DNA of 25,742 bases from SZUA-521 sp041738285 (lineage in GTDB: Bacteria; Pseudomonadota; Gammaproteobacteria; Pseudomonadales; Azotimanducaceae), in the NCBI GenBank assembly GCA_041738285.1, contig JBGSQB010000018.1:1-25742 (forward strand), written 5' to 3'. Shown one piece after another: positions 14,346-23,267 of this stretch. Every line of letters starts with the position of its first letter. Within the stretch, counting starts at the first letter, position 1. The notes beneath the pieces are model-generated. The model saw only the letters and a list, made by a program, of their open reading frames with translations. It was not told the DNA's origin and searched no databases. The translations under genes and the position numbers were made by a program.

Positions 14346-16550
14346 CTGCCATACCAGCGCGCCGTCGCGAGCCGTGTTACCGACACGCGCACCCAGTGCC
14401 GCATAGCGGGACAACACCTGTGCATGCGGATGCCCAAATGAATTGCCCATGCCCGAACTGATCGCGATCACCGAAGGCGACACCGCAGCCAGAAATGCTG
14501 TCGACGACGACGTGCGCGAACCATGGTGGGGTGCGACAAGCAACGTTGCGGGCGGCAATCCAGAGGAGACCAGGGTGCGTTCGTCAAGGGTTCCAATGTC
14601 ACCGGGCAGCAGTGCGCTACCCGACCGCGCCGCGATGTGAACGACACATGACGCAGCGTTGCCGCTACTCGCGGCGGCCGGCGCGAGCACCCGAAAGGTG
14701 ACACCGCTCCACTGCCATGCAGCGCCCCGCCTGCAAGGCAGGGCATGCGACGTGGGTTCACCTGCGAGGATCGCCCGCGTCGGCACCATCCGCCGCACCG
14801 TCTCCATACCCCCCGCATGGTCCAAGTCGGCATGGCTCACAACGAACAGATCGAGTGCGGCGACTCCCGTCGCGTGCAGCGCAGGGACAACCGCGGCCTT
14901 GCCGAGGTCAAACCCAGACGGATACTTCGGTCCTGCATCGACCAACAGGCGCTGATGCGCCGTATCGATGAGCACGGCAAGCCCCTGACCGACATCGAGG
15001 ACATCGACGCGGACTTCGCCCCAGCCGGGTCGCGCGTGCTGTGGCAACAGAACGAGGAGCATCAAGGGAGCCACCACGAACAGCCTCACCATGCGTGACA
15101 GTGGCAACAACATGAGCGCGGAAGCGGTAAGCGCGATCGTCACGACCGGCGCGCTGGGACGCCGCCAGATGGACTGCCACTGTGGCGTGGAGACCCACTG
15201 CAACCAGTCAACCAGCCAGCCAGTCGGGAAGTCGGCCACCGCATAGCAGAAGCCCGCCGCAACGACCCACAGCGGCATGAGGGCAAGCGCGAGCAACATG
15301 AGTGGCACGAGAATCAGGCTGACGAGGGGCACTGCGACCGCATTGGCGAGCGGTGCGAGCCACGCAACCTGGCCGACACCACTCACCAGAATCGGTAGCA
15401 AACCGATGAACAGCACACCCTGAGCGCGAACGAACAACGTACCCCACGCCAGGCCGCGTCGGGGATGGAAGTAACCGACCAGTACGGCGACCGCGCCAAA
15501 CGAAAGCCAGAGACTGGTATCCAACAGTGCCAACGGGTCGAGTGCCAGCAACGCGGTGGCCGTGAGCAATAGAACGCGCAGCGGACTCAGTTGTCGCCCG
15601 GCACACCACCAGAGGAGCCCGGCAACGGCCATGACCAGCGCACGAACGACTGGAAGCTCGAAGCCCGCAAGAGCGGTGTAGGCCGTTGCGGCGATTGCAC
15701 CGACCATCGCTGACGCGCCGTGAAGCGAGGAACGTCGTCGGGTGCGCGGCAGCAGGCGCCAGATTCCGCCGCCAATCGCGGCGCCCAAGGCGGCGGCAAT
15801 GGCCACATGCAGGCCGGATATCACGACCAGATGAACGGTACCTGTCGCGCGATACAGTTCCCACGCGGTATCGTCGATCGCGCGCGAATCGCCGAGACTC
15901 AGCGCTCGATACAGCGATCCATGTCCACCCGCTGCGTGTGCATCTGACGTCTCCGCAATGGCGCGACCGATTTCGTCTCGAATGCGATCGAGACTGATCC
16001 CTGCCGGCGATATGCGAACAGCACGACGAACGCTGCCGGCCCCGCCGATTCCGCGCTCTCGCGCCCAGGCCAGATAGTCGAAACCACCCGGATTGTCGAA
16101 GTTGCGCAGCGTGCGCAGCCGCACTTCGAACTGCCATCGCTCCCCAGCCATCATTGGGGCTGCGTCGAACCATACCAGCCGCAGGCGATTTGGGTCGACG
16201 CTACCGCAACGTGGAAGCCGAATGGGGTCATCGAGTTGCAGTTCGAAGCGTGTGGCGTAACCGTCTGCGACGGGCAGCCCGATGATCTTGCCATCGACAA
16301 TCGTGGTGGCGCCCTCGGCACACGCGCGCAGCAGTCGCGAATCCGCCGCAACCGATGACTGCGCGGCCCAGATGAAACCGACCGCCGCTGCGACCAGCCA
16401 AGGCAATACCCGCTGGCGGGCGGCGCAATCCCGCAGTGCGAGTGACAGTGCGAGGGCGACGAGCGGGGCCCCAAGCCAGGGCTGCGCGCACCACACGCCT
16501 GCCGTGCTACCACATAGATAGGCAATCGCAGCCCGGTCAGTCGCAAGCAA
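14307..16550 (-). CDS. comEC: ComEC/Rec2 DNA-uptake channel protein
   Basis: ComEC forms the inner-membrane route for single-stranded DNA in natural transformation. The 747-residue product has N-terminal helices, the DUF4131 region (about 50-200), the competence membrane domain (about 210-500, including VHLVVISGLHVA at 239-250) and a C-terminal metallo-beta-lactamase-like domain. That last domain has LDVGQG (518-523), the metal-binding SHADLDH (572-578), LLPGD (647-651) and APHHGS (673-678), so its nuclease-like site looks intact. The best available start is TTG at 16548-16550; no in-frame ATG lies nearby and no clear ribosome binding site precedes it, so the start is uncertain. It sits between DUF2244 (convergent, 39-base overlap) and DUF2062 (divergent). 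No other competence genes are in the window. Confidence 0.93.
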   Translation of the reverse strand: MLATDRAAIAYLCGSTAGVWCAQPWLGAPLVALALSLALRDCAARQRVLPWLVAAAVGFIWAAQSSVAADSRLLRACAEGATTIVDGKIIGLPVADGYATRFELQLDDPIRLPRCGSVDPNRLRLVWFDAAPMMAGERWQFEVRLRTLRNFDNPGGFDYLAWARERGIGGAGSVRRAVRISPAGISLDRIRDEIGRAIAETSDAHAAGGHGSLYRALSLGDSRAIDDTAWELYRATGTVHLVVISGLHVAIAAALGAAIGGGIWRLLPRTRRRSSLHGASAMVGAIAATAYTALAGFELPVVRALVMAVAGLLWWCAGRQLSPLRVLLLTATALLALDPLALLDTSLWLSFGAVAVLVGYFHPRRGLAWGTLFVRAQGVLFIGLLPILVSGVGQVAWLAPLANAVAVPLVSLILVPLMLLALALMPLWVVAAGFCYAVADFPTGWLVDWLQWVSTPQWQSIWRRPSAPVVTIALTASALMLLPLSRMVRLFVVAPLMLLVLLPQHARPGWGEVRVDVLDVGQGLAVLIDTAHQRLLVDAGPKYPSGFDLGKAAVVPALHATGVAALDLFVVSHADLDHAGGMETVRRMVPTRAILAGEPTSHALPCRRGAAWQWSGVTFRVLAPAAASSGNAASCVVHIAARSGSALLPGDIGTLDERTLVSSGLPPATLLVAPHHGSRTSSSTAFLAAVSPSVIAISSGMGNSFGHPHAQVLSRYAALGARVGNTARDGALVWQSDRPLELMENVP

Positions 16551-16613
16551 ACAAGACCCGCATCGATTGCCCCGGCATAATTGCGCACAACTTCCGACCC
16601 ATCCCAGAGACTT

Positions 16614-17168
16614 ATGCCACGCCGCTTCCTTCGCCGGTACATACCGACCCCGCAGGCGTTGCGTGAGACCTCAGCCTTGCGACCGCTAGGCGATCTCCTG
16701 CATCGATACCCGGAAATCTGGCATCTGCATCGACGCTCGGTGTCCGGCGCCTGCTTCATTGGCCTCTTCTGCGCCTTTCTGCCGATTCCGATGCAAATGC
16801 TGGTGGCCGCGGCGATCGCCATTCCGACGCGCTGCAATCTGCCAGTCGCCGCCGCGCTGGTCTGGGTAACCAATCCGATTACGATTGGGCCGGTGTTCTT
16901 CTTCTGCTATCAGCTCGGCGCATGGCTGCTTGGTACCCACATGACGGTCGATTCTGTGGAGCTATCCGTGGACTGGTTGAGCAGCCAGGTGGGTCAGGTG
17001 TGGAAGCCGCTGCTGGTCGGTTGCCTCGTATGCGGGTGGGTCAGCGGTGTATCCGCGTTCGTCATCGTCCGTGTGCTGTGGCGCCTGCACGTGGTGCAGA
17101 TGTGGCGGCAGCGCAGCGCGCTTCGAAAGGCGAGGGTCACACCTGGTGGAGCGCAGCCGCCGGATTGA
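16614..17168 (+). CDS. DUF2062 membrane protein
   Basis: The 184-residue protein begins MPRRFLRRYIPTP and contains the family segment WHLHRRSVSGACFIGLF, then PIPMQM and WVTNPITIGPVF. It has about three hydrophobic helices (near 48-80, 85-107 and 131-155, counted from this start). This is the DUF2062 family, whose role is unknown; in Pseudomonas a member sits between comEC and lol genes, as here. The ATG at 16614 was preferred to an upstream in-frame TTG at 16581 because it gives the typical N-terminus and follows AGAGA (16606-16610). Its last 32 bases overlap the opposite-strand lol gene (17137-17168). Confidence 0.85.
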   Translation: MPRRFLRRYIPTPQALRETSALRPLGDLLHRYPEIWHLHRRSVSGACFIGLFCAFLPIPMQMLVAAAIAIPTRCNLPVAAALVWVTNPITIGPVFFFCYQLGAWLLGTHMTVDSVELSVDWLSSQVGQVWKPLLVGCLVCGWVSGVSAFVIVRVLWRLHVVQMWRQRSALRKARVTPGGAQPPD

Positions 17169-18372
17169 GTGCAGCGGCTCGTCGAGCCGGTTGCATGGCA
17201 GACAGCACGCACAATGCAAGCGACAGCGCGCCGATCGCCACCAGATCGCCAGGGATGATCAAGACCGGAATCGTGTCGAAGTAGGTGCCTTCGAGCAGCC
17301 GTGACCCGATCAGGTATTCGAGCACCGCAATCGACTCCGCCGAATTGACCGCGAGCAGAAGCCCCAATCCCATTCCCAAACCTACACCCGCCAACGCAAC
17401 CAAGACGCCTTGAATCAAAACCATGCGCACCACAAGCGCATCGGTCGCTCCCATCGTCCGCAGAATCGCAATGTCGGCGCGCTTGTCACTGACGAGCATC
17501 GTCTGAGCGGAAACGATGTTGAATGCTGCAATCGCGACGATCATCAGCAGCAACAGGAACATCATGCCCTTTTCCAGCCGAACGGCCTGGAACAATTGAC
17601 CGAAACTCGCACGCCAGTCGCGAATCTGCCAGTCAGAGGGCAATACTGTGGTCATTTGCGACCGCAGCGAATCAACGTCCAGCGGGTCATCGATCACGAA
17701 CCGGATCCCCATGATTCCTGTGGGCGCCAGGCCACGACGGCCGATTTCGTCAAAACCGACCAGTGCGAGCGCGTAGTCGATCTCGGCGCCGACTTCGAAC
17801 GTTCCAGCGAGGGTGAAGCGTTCGAGTCTCGGAGTCACGCTGTCGCCCGACGGTACCGACATGATCAGTGTCACCGCGTCACCGATGCGCAGCCCAAGGT
17901 GCCGCGCGAGTGGCACACCAAGCACCACGTTGCCGCGTTGGCCGAGCGACTCGAGACTGCCATCGATGACGCTGTCATTGAGCACGTCGAGGGCGTGCAG
18001 GCCCTCCTCGCCGATGCCATACACCGAGATCGCATGAACGATGCCACCACGGGCAACCATGCCGTCGCCCTCGAAGAACCGGAACGCGGCGGTGCCGATA
18101 TTTTCGAACGGCGCGATGTCAGCTGGGCGTAGTGCACGACCGAATGCCGGCGGCGGCTCGGCCACTGCGTGGGGAACGAGACCGAGAATACGACGCTTCA
18201 ACTCGGCATCGAACCCGTTCATGACGCTCGTGACGACCACCAGCATCGCCACACCCAACGCCAGACCGACCACCGACACCCAGGTGATGAGTGAAACGAA
18301 TTGCTGACGTTGAGCGCGCAGGTACCGCAGGCCGATCCAGACCGATAGCCATCGAGCGCCACGCAGGCTCAT
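17137..18372 (-). CDS. lolC/E: Lipoprotein-releasing ABC transporter permease, LolC-like
   Basis: This 411-residue inner-membrane permease has an N-terminal helix (about 26-50) followed by SVMNGFDAELKRRILGLVPH. A large periplasmic domain comes next, then three C-terminal helices (about 272-297, 318-343 and 375-398). With LolD and its partner permease it extracts lipoproteins from the inner membrane and passes them to LolA. The stretch GQLFQAVRLEKGMM near the second helix and the VPSGDSVTP hook region resemble E. coli LolC more than LolE. It is nevertheless the last gene of the operon, where E. coli has lolE. The ATG overlaps the lolD stop in ATGA (18369-18372). The 3' end overlaps the DUF2062 gene by 32 bases. 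Confidence 0.88.
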   Translation of the reverse strand: MSLRGARWLSVWIGLRYLRAQRQQFVSLITWVSVVGLALGVAMLVVVTSVMNGFDAELKRRILGLVPHAVAEPPPAFGRALRPADIAPFENIGTAAFRFFEGDGMVARGGIVHAISVYGIGEEGLHALDVLNDSVIDGSLESLGQRGNVVLGVPLARHLGLRIGDAVTLIMSVPSGDSVTPRLERFTLAGTFEVGAEIDYALALVGFDEIGRRGLAPTGIMGIRFVIDDPLDVDSLRSQMTTVLPSDWQIRDWRASFGQLFQAVRLEKGMMFLLLLMIVAIAAFNIVSAQTMLVSDKRADIAILRTMGATDALVVRMVLIQGVLVALAGVGLGMGLGLLLAVNSAESIAVLEYLIGSRLLEGTYFDTIPVLIIPGDLVAIGALSLALCVLSAMQPARRAAALNPAAALHQV

Positions 18373-19055
18373 GGCGACACCGTCAGCACACCGTCGGTTA
18401 GAACCACTGATCGATCCATTCGCCGCGCAAGCTCTTCATCATGCGTGACCACCACGAACGCGGTATTCGATCGATGCGCCAGGTCCATCATCGCGCTGAA
18501 CACCCGCTCCGCAGTCTCCCGATCGAGATTCCCGGTCGGCTCGTCCGCAAGTACCACTGCCGGACCCGCAACCAATGCTCGTGCAATCGCGACGCGTTGC
18601 CGCTCACCACCCGACAGCTCCGCGGGTCGATGCGTCAGCCGGTCCGCAAGTCCCACCGCATCGAGCATGTCGGTTGCGCCGGACTGCGCCAACTTCGGTT
18701 TGATGCCCGCAAGCAACAGCGGCATTGCCACGTTTTCGAGTGCAGAAAACTCTGGCAGCAGGTGATGAAACTGATACACAAAGCCGACGCGCTTGCTGCG
18801 AAGCGCTGCGCGTGCATTCGGTCGCAAGTCGTTGAGGCTCTGACCGTCGACGATAACCTCGCCTTCGTCGGCATCAGCGAGTCCACCGAGTATGTGCAGC
18901 AGTGTGCTCTTGCCCGAACCCGACCGGCCAAGGACCGCAACGCGCTCGCCCGCGGCAACCTTGAAGTCCACGCGACGCAGCACCGTGAGCGTCTCCGGTC
19001 CCTGCATGAAGGACTTGGAGATGCCTCGACACTGAAGCACCCAACGTTCACTCAT
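18369..19055 (-). CDS. lolD: Lipoprotein-releasing ABC transporter ATPase LolD
   Basis: The 228-residue cytoplasmic ATPase powers lipoprotein release by the Lol permeases. It has Walker A GRSGSGKST (43-51), Q-loop Gln95, the LolD-typical HHLLPEFSALENVAMP (97-112), signature LSGGE (147-151), Walker B VVLADE (167-172) followed by PTGNLD, and switch His205. GGAGGT lies about nine bases before the ATG. The start overlaps the preceding permease gene by 8 bases and the stop overlaps the next by 4, so all three lol genes form one operon. Confidence 0.96.
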   Translation of the reverse strand: MSERWVLQCRGISKSFMQGPETLTVLRRVDFKVAAGERVAVLGRSGSGKSTLLHILGGLADADEGEVIVDGQSLNDLRPNARAALRSKRVGFVYQFHHLLPEFSALENVAMPLLLAGIKPKLAQSGATDMLDAVGLADRLTHRPAELSGGERQRVAIARALVAGPAVVLADEPTGNLDRETAERVFSAMMDLAHRSNTAFVVVTHDEELARRMDRSVVLTDGVLTVSP

Positions 19056-20280
19056 GACGGAGCACCTCCGCCGGCTTGAGACCAGCGGCGCGCCACGCGG
19101 GATACAGCGTGCTCAGAAACGAAAGAGACAAGGCCACTGACGCGACTATCAAGACGTCCGCAATGCGTAGCTCAGCTGGCAGATACGAGATGAAGTACTG
19201 ACTCATGAGATTCAGCGAGAACTCAGCTTCGAGCCATCGGTAACCATCTTCGACAACCAATGCGCCCGCTACGCCAAGCGTGATGCCCGCGGCAACACCA
19301 ATCACGCCAATGATTGCACCCAAAGTAACGAAAGCACCGATGATCGTCCGCCCGCCGCCACCGAGGGTTCGCAGTACGGCAACGTCACCGCGCCGCTGAT
19401 TCACCACCATGATGAGAGCGGACACCAGGTTGAACGCAGCCACGGCAACGAGAAGCGACAGCAACAGGAACATCATTGCGCGCTGAAATCCGATCGCGCG
19501 ATAGAGGTTGCCGTGGGAACGCATCCAGGATACGGCATACAGACGCTGATCACCGATGGCGTCAACCACGGTCGCAGCCACGTCGGACGCGGCAAAGACG
19601 TCGGCGACGCGGATGATGAAACCCTGTGCCGAGCCCTTGGAACGGAACAGCCTCTGCGCGTCGCTAAACTGGAGGTACACGCCACGCGCGTCGAGCTCGG
19701 ATTGCGTGTCGAACACGCCCACTACCTGCATCCGTTTCTGCCGCGGAATGAGGCCAACGATCGTCACCGCGCCATCAGGAAGCACCGCCATCACCGAATC
19801 ACCAACGCTGACTCCCAGTCGCGTGGCAAGCGATCTGCCAACGACGACTCCGAACGCACCGCGTTGCAGCGCATCGAGCCGACCGCTCACCATGAAGTTG
19901 CCGAGATCCGAGACGGCCTCGAAGCGCGCAGGATCAACACCGGTGAATGCAACACCTGCCGACCTGCCATTGGCGGCAATCAACCCGGAACCTTCCACAT
20001 AGGGCGCGATCCCGTCTACCCCTTCGACCGAGAGCGCGATTCGCGCAAGCGCATCGATGTCTGCATCGGTGATCCTCCCGCGTAACTGCGCGTGCGGAAC
20101 GAGCGCGAGAATACGGTTGCGCATTTCCCGTTCAAAGCCGTTCATCACTGCCGTCACGAGCAGCAACACGGCAACGCTGAGCACGAGTCCCGCAATTGCG
20201 ACGACGCTGATGAACGACACGAAGCTGCGCCGCGAGGTGGCGTATCGCAACCCGATGTTGAGCGGCAGTGGTCTGAACAC
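19048..20280 (-). CDS. lolC/E: Lipoprotein-releasing ABC transporter permease, LolE-like
   Basis: This 410-residue permease is the first gene of the lol operon. It has the family layout: N-terminal helix (about 22-46), VMNGFEREMRNRILALVPH, periplasmic domain, and three C-terminal helices. RILALVPH, SWMRSHGNLYRAIGFQRAMM and FISYLPAELRIADV resemble E. coli LolE. The segment IPRQKRMQVVGVFDTQSELD, however, resembles the LolC hook that contacts LolA. It is thus not a clean LolC or LolE, and the joint name is safer. The start is GTG at 20278-20280 with only a weak GGA ahead. A mirrored promoter region (20320-20362) separates it from the divergent PilZ gene. Confidence 0.88.
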   Translation of the reverse strand: MFRPLPLNIGLRYATSRRSFVSFISVVAIAGLVLSVAVLLLVTAVMNGFEREMRNRILALVPHAQLRGRITDADIDALARIALSVEGVDGIAPYVEGSGLIAANGRSAGVAFTGVDPARFEAVSDLGNFMVSGRLDALQRGAFGVVVGRSLATRLGVSVGDSVMAVLPDGAVTIVGLIPRQKRMQVVGVFDTQSELDARGVYLQFSDAQRLFRSKGSAQGFIIRVADVFAASDVAATVVDAIGDQRLYAVSWMRSHGNLYRAIGFQRAMMFLLLSLLVAVAAFNLVSALIMVVNQRRGDVAVLRTLGGGGRTIIGAFVTLGAIIGVIGVAAGITLGVAGALVVEDGYRWLEAEFSLNLMSQYFISYLPAELRIADVLIVASVALSLSFLSTLYPAWRAAGLKPAEVLRHE

Positions 20281-20319
20281 GGCAATCCGAACGATGGGGG
20301 CTATGTCGATTCGCGGCGC

Positions 20320-20362
20320 AGTGTAGCAGACGCCGCGCGGTTCGATGAGGCACTGCTACACT
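20320..20362. promoter_or_regulatory. Mirrored inverted repeat with divergent extended -10 boxes
   Basis: AGTGTAGCAG (20320-20329) and CTGCTACACT (20353-20362) form a perfect 10-bp inverted repeat with 23 bases between the arms. Each arm, read outward, contains TGCTACACT, which fits an extended -10 element (TGN-TANNNT). The leftward copy would start lol transcription near 20313, the rightward copy PilZ transcription near 20369. Good -35 boxes are missing, as is common for extended -10 promoters. The repeat could also be a protein operator. Confidence 0.5.
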
Positions 20363-20397
20363 TGCAGCGTCGGCAAACGGCGTGGAGAGGATCGTTG

Positions 20398-20961
20398 GTG
20401 AGTGACGAAAAACGCGCTGCATATCGGATCACCGAAGACGCGCTCGTCGACATCAAATCCGTGCCTGCGGGCCACGATCTCGCCAAGCCCGCCGAACTGT
20501 TGTTCGACACCGGTGTGGCCGCCGACTCAATGAGCCGGTTTTCGGATCTCGACAAGGGTTTCCGTGAGTGCCACGCGCGACTCGCGCGCCACGATGCACT
20601 GGCAGCGGAGACCGCCAATTGGCTGGCCGCTCAGATCGACCTGCTCAAAGACATCGTGTTGGCATCGAATCTACGCGCCGAATCGAATATGCGCCACGCG
20701 CAGGTGTCGCTCGGCGCCAACGGGATCGGGTTGACGTACGAATCATCGATCCCGGTGGGCAGCGTCGTCGCCATTCACCTTGTGCTGTTGCCGCAGCACG
20801 AAGCAGTGCTCGGCTATGCCCGCATCCGACAATGCCGCGCCGATGGCTTGCAATTCGCAATTGGTGCGGAGTTCGTCGGCCTCGCCGAAGACTACCAGCG
20901 CCGACTCAACCGTCACATGCTGAAGTCGCAGATTTCGAGCAAGTCGGCAAAAGCGCCCTAG
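20398..20961 (+). CDS. PilZ-like domain protein with a degenerate binding motif
   Basis: The 187-residue soluble protein starts with YRITEDALVDIK, followed by a helical middle. A C-terminal PilZ-like beta domain (about 97-170) contains VSLGANGIGLTY. It matches the PilZ gene that I recall beside lolCDE in Pseudomonas. The usual D/N-x-S-x2-G is altered here (Ser and Gly replace the Asp and Ser), and no clear R-x3-R precedes it, so c-di-GMP binding is uncertain. GTG at 20398-20400 was chosen because GGAGAGGA (20384-20391) precedes it; the frame stays open upstream but only across the promoter region. Its TAG shares bases with the stop of convergent sthA (CTAG, 20958-20961). Confidence 0.75.
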   Translation: MSDEKRAAYRITEDALVDIKSVPAGHDLAKPAELLFDTGVAADSMSRFSDLDKGFRECHARLARHDALAAETANWLAAQIDLLKDIVLASNLRAESNMRHAQVSLGANGIGLTYESSIPVGSVVAIHLVLLPQHEAVLGYARIRQCRADGLQFAIGAEFVGLAEDYQRRLNRHMLKSQISSKSAKAP

Positions 20962-22373
20962 GCAACGTTCTTAGCGCCTGTCGAACGCCCCGCGTCCAGC
21001 TGTGCCGCGACCGCAAGCGCCGCCACGCGATAACTCTCTGCAAATGTCGGGAAGTTGAAAACGTTCTCGACGTAGGTATCGATGGTCGCCTCGCCAATGA
21101 GGCCCATCTGCGCGATGTGAACCATTTCGGTCGCGTTCTCTCCAACCACATGTACGCCGCGAACGATCCGATCCGGGGACGCAACCATCTTGAGCAGGCC
21201 GTTCTGGGCGGCCGAGATATGTCCCCGCGCGACTTCATCGAAACGCGCGAACCCCACCCACGCACTACCGAATCGCTCCCGCGTCTTGGCTTCGGTCAGC
21301 CCGACAGATGCAAGCTCGGGCACCGCATAGATGCCTGTCGGCAGCCACTCGCCCTGGGCGCCCGGATCGATTCCGGCGAGATGACAGGCGACGCGCCGTC
21401 CTTGCTCCATCGATGCCGAGGCAAGCGACGGCGGTCCGATGACATCTCCGGCCGCGTAAATGTGACGCGTCATGGTCTGGTGATGTTCGTTGACCGGGAT
21501 GAGCTCCCTCGCGTCAACCGCGATCCCCGCCTTGTCGACGTCCAAGCCATCGAGAAGCGATCGCCGACCAAGCGCACACAGCGCCTTTTCGCTGCGGACT
21601 TCACGGCCGCCGGCCAGCCGCGTAACGACTGCGCTCACACCATCGAACACTACGCTTTCGACATCGGCCTCGCCGATGAATGTCCCACCATAGCCTGCAA
21701 ACGCTTGGAGGAACGCACCCACGAGTTCAGGCTCGAGAAACCCCAATGGGGTCGGGAAGCGGTCGATCATCGTCACCCGCACACCAAGCACCGCAAAAAT
21801 TGATGCGTACTCGGTGGCGATCACGCCGCCACCGAGCACCACCATCGATTCCGGTAGATACGCCAGCGACAGGATGGAGTCGCTATCGAAGATAGTTTCA
21901 TGATCCACGGCAACATTGGCTGGCATGCGGGGCTTGCTGCCGGTTGCGATGACGAAGTTGCGGCCTCCGAGAATTTCGGTTGAGCCGTCCGTGTGGGTGA
22001 CCCGCAGTCGATGAGCGTCGAGGAAGCTCGCACGGCCGCGAACGATGGTAATGCCATTGCGATGGAGTTGTTCCGCCATGTACACGTCATGTGCGGCGAT
22101 CACGTCGCTCATTTCACCGATCAGTCCAGCAACGTCGGTGATCGGCGCTTCGCTCGGCATACCGAGTGCCGCCAGCCGATCGGCGAATTTGCGCCTTTCG
22201 ACCGCGCGCTCACGCAACGACTTGCTGGGGATGGTGCCAAAGTGAACGCATGCACCACCGATGTTGCGCGACTGCTCGATGACGGCCACGCGGCGACCGG
22301 CCTTGGCGGCGCCGACGGCAGCCTTCTGACCAGCCGGCCCGGATCCGATCACAACGACGTCGAATCGATTCAT
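20958..22373 (-). CDS. sthA: Soluble pyridine nucleotide transhydrogenase
   Basis: SthA is a cytoplasmic FAD enzyme that moves reducing equivalents between NADPH and NADH. The 471-residue product has the FAD motif GSGPAG (10-15). The active-site segment GGACVHFGTIPSKSLR (39-54) has Cys42 kept, but the second redox cysteine of the lipoamide dehydrogenase group is Thr47. That change is typical of SthA and separates it from LpdA and Gor. The second nucleotide site is VVLGGGVIATEYAS, and the C-terminal dimer segment reads ENATEMVHIAQMGLI. The ATG overlaps the HDOD gene's stop in ATGA (22370-22373). The convergent PilZ gene ends on the same CTAG. Confidence 0.93.
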   Translation of the reverse strand: MNRFDVVVIGSGPAGQKAAVGAAKAGRRVAVIEQSRNIGGACVHFGTIPSKSLRERAVERRKFADRLAALGMPSEAPITDVAGLIGEMSDVIAAHDVYMAEQLHRNGITIVRGRASFLDAHRLRVTHTDGSTEILGGRNFVIATGSKPRMPANVAVDHETIFDSDSILSLAYLPESMVVLGGGVIATEYASIFAVLGVRVTMIDRFPTPLGFLEPELVGAFLQAFAGYGGTFIGEADVESVVFDGVSAVVTRLAGGREVRSEKALCALGRRSLLDGLDVDKAGIAVDARELIPVNEHHQTMTRHIYAAGDVIGPPSLASASMEQGRRVACHLAGIDPGAQGEWLPTGIYAVPELASVGLTEAKTRERFGSAWVGFARFDEVARGHISAAQNGLLKMVASPDRIVRGVHVVGENATEMVHIAQMGLIGEATIDTYVENVFNFPTFAESYRVAALAVAAQLDAGRSTGAKNVA

Positions 22374-23236
22374 GCGCTCATGGACTCCATCGACTGTCTC
22401 ACTGTGTCACGAGCAGACAGGAGCGCCGTCACGTCGTCCGGATACAGGTTCAGGTGTTGAATGGACGCGAGTTTCGAGATCTCGGACCCAAGTAGCGGTC
22501 CCTTTAGCATCGCATCGCCGATTGCGCGTCCCGCATTGGCGACCACAACCGCGTCGGCATGTTCCGTCGCTTGAGCGAATGCCCCAATGTATTCGATCGT
22601 TGCGATCACTGGATCCGGAAGCTTCCAGTTCTTTCCGAGCAGCGTACCGGCCCGCGCCGAGAATTCGTCGAGCATTGTCTGCGCGTCCGCCGAGGATAGC
22701 GGCGCTTTGGCCACTCCGGCGAGGGCACCTAGCACGAGTGGAACACCGACGTTGTGAAGCAGACCGCACAGATATGCGATCTCGACGTTACGCCGACATG
22801 CGCGCGCGACTTCCTTCGACCACAAGGCCGAACACAGCGCCAACTGCCACGCGCGATCGACGATCGGCTGATACTCGGCTTGCTTGAAGATGGCGCCGGA
22901 CAGCGATGCCGACAGCGCGATCTCGCGGATGCGTTCCATACCGAGGCGGGCGATCGCCTGGCGCAGCGCAACGATTTCGGTGGCACCGCGAAATAGCGGC
23001 GAGTTGACGATTCGCAGGACATGGCTCGCCAGGCTCTGGTCCTGGCTGATGAGTTGCGCCAGCCGTGCGGCGTCAGAATGATCATCGAGCGATCGCGACA
23101 GCACCTCCGCCGCCACACCCGGCATCAGCGGCAACTCGAGCGCGCCTTGGTCGATCAGCGCCGTGAGATGGCGGCGGATGCCCGACAGATAGGCGCTCAC
23201 ATCCTGCGATGCGCCCTTGGCAGCTCCTTTGCTCAC
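22370..23236 (-). CDS. HDOD domain protein
   Basis: The 288-residue protein contains an HDOD domain (about 27-225) with LPLMPGVA (35-42), the SHVLRIVNSPLF segment (71-82) and LRQAIARLGMERIREIA. The place of the metal-binding His-Asp pair is taken by His161-Asn162 in GLLHN. It is therefore not expected to hydrolyse c-di-GMP, as is usual for HDOD proteins, which act as signalling scaffolds. GTG at 23234-23236 was chosen over an ATG at 23293 because GGAGAGG lies five bases ahead of it, while the ATG has no ribosome binding site. It overlaps sthA by 4 bases, so the two share a message, though no functional link is known. Confidence 0.85.
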   Translation of the reverse strand: MSKGAAKGASQDVSAYLSGIRRHLTALIDQGALELPLMPGVAAEVLSRSLDDHSDAARLAQLISQDQSLASHVLRIVNSPLFRGATEIVALRQAIARLGMERIREIALSASLSGAIFKQAEYQPIVDRAWQLALCSALWSKEVARACRRNVEIAYLCGLLHNVGVPLVLGALAGVAKAPLSSADAQTMLDEFSARAGTLLGKNWKLPDPVIATIEYIGAFAQATEHADAVVVANAGRAIGDAMLKGPLLGSEISKLASIQHLNLYPDDVTALLSARDTVRQSMESMSA

Positions 23237-23267
23237 GCGGCCTCTCCGGGTTGGCCATACGAGGTCA

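Noticed and set aside
20092..20397. Upstream in-frame extension of the PilZ-like gene
   Set aside because: It runs through the lol gene and the mirrored promoter; the GTG at 20398 has a good ribosome binding site.
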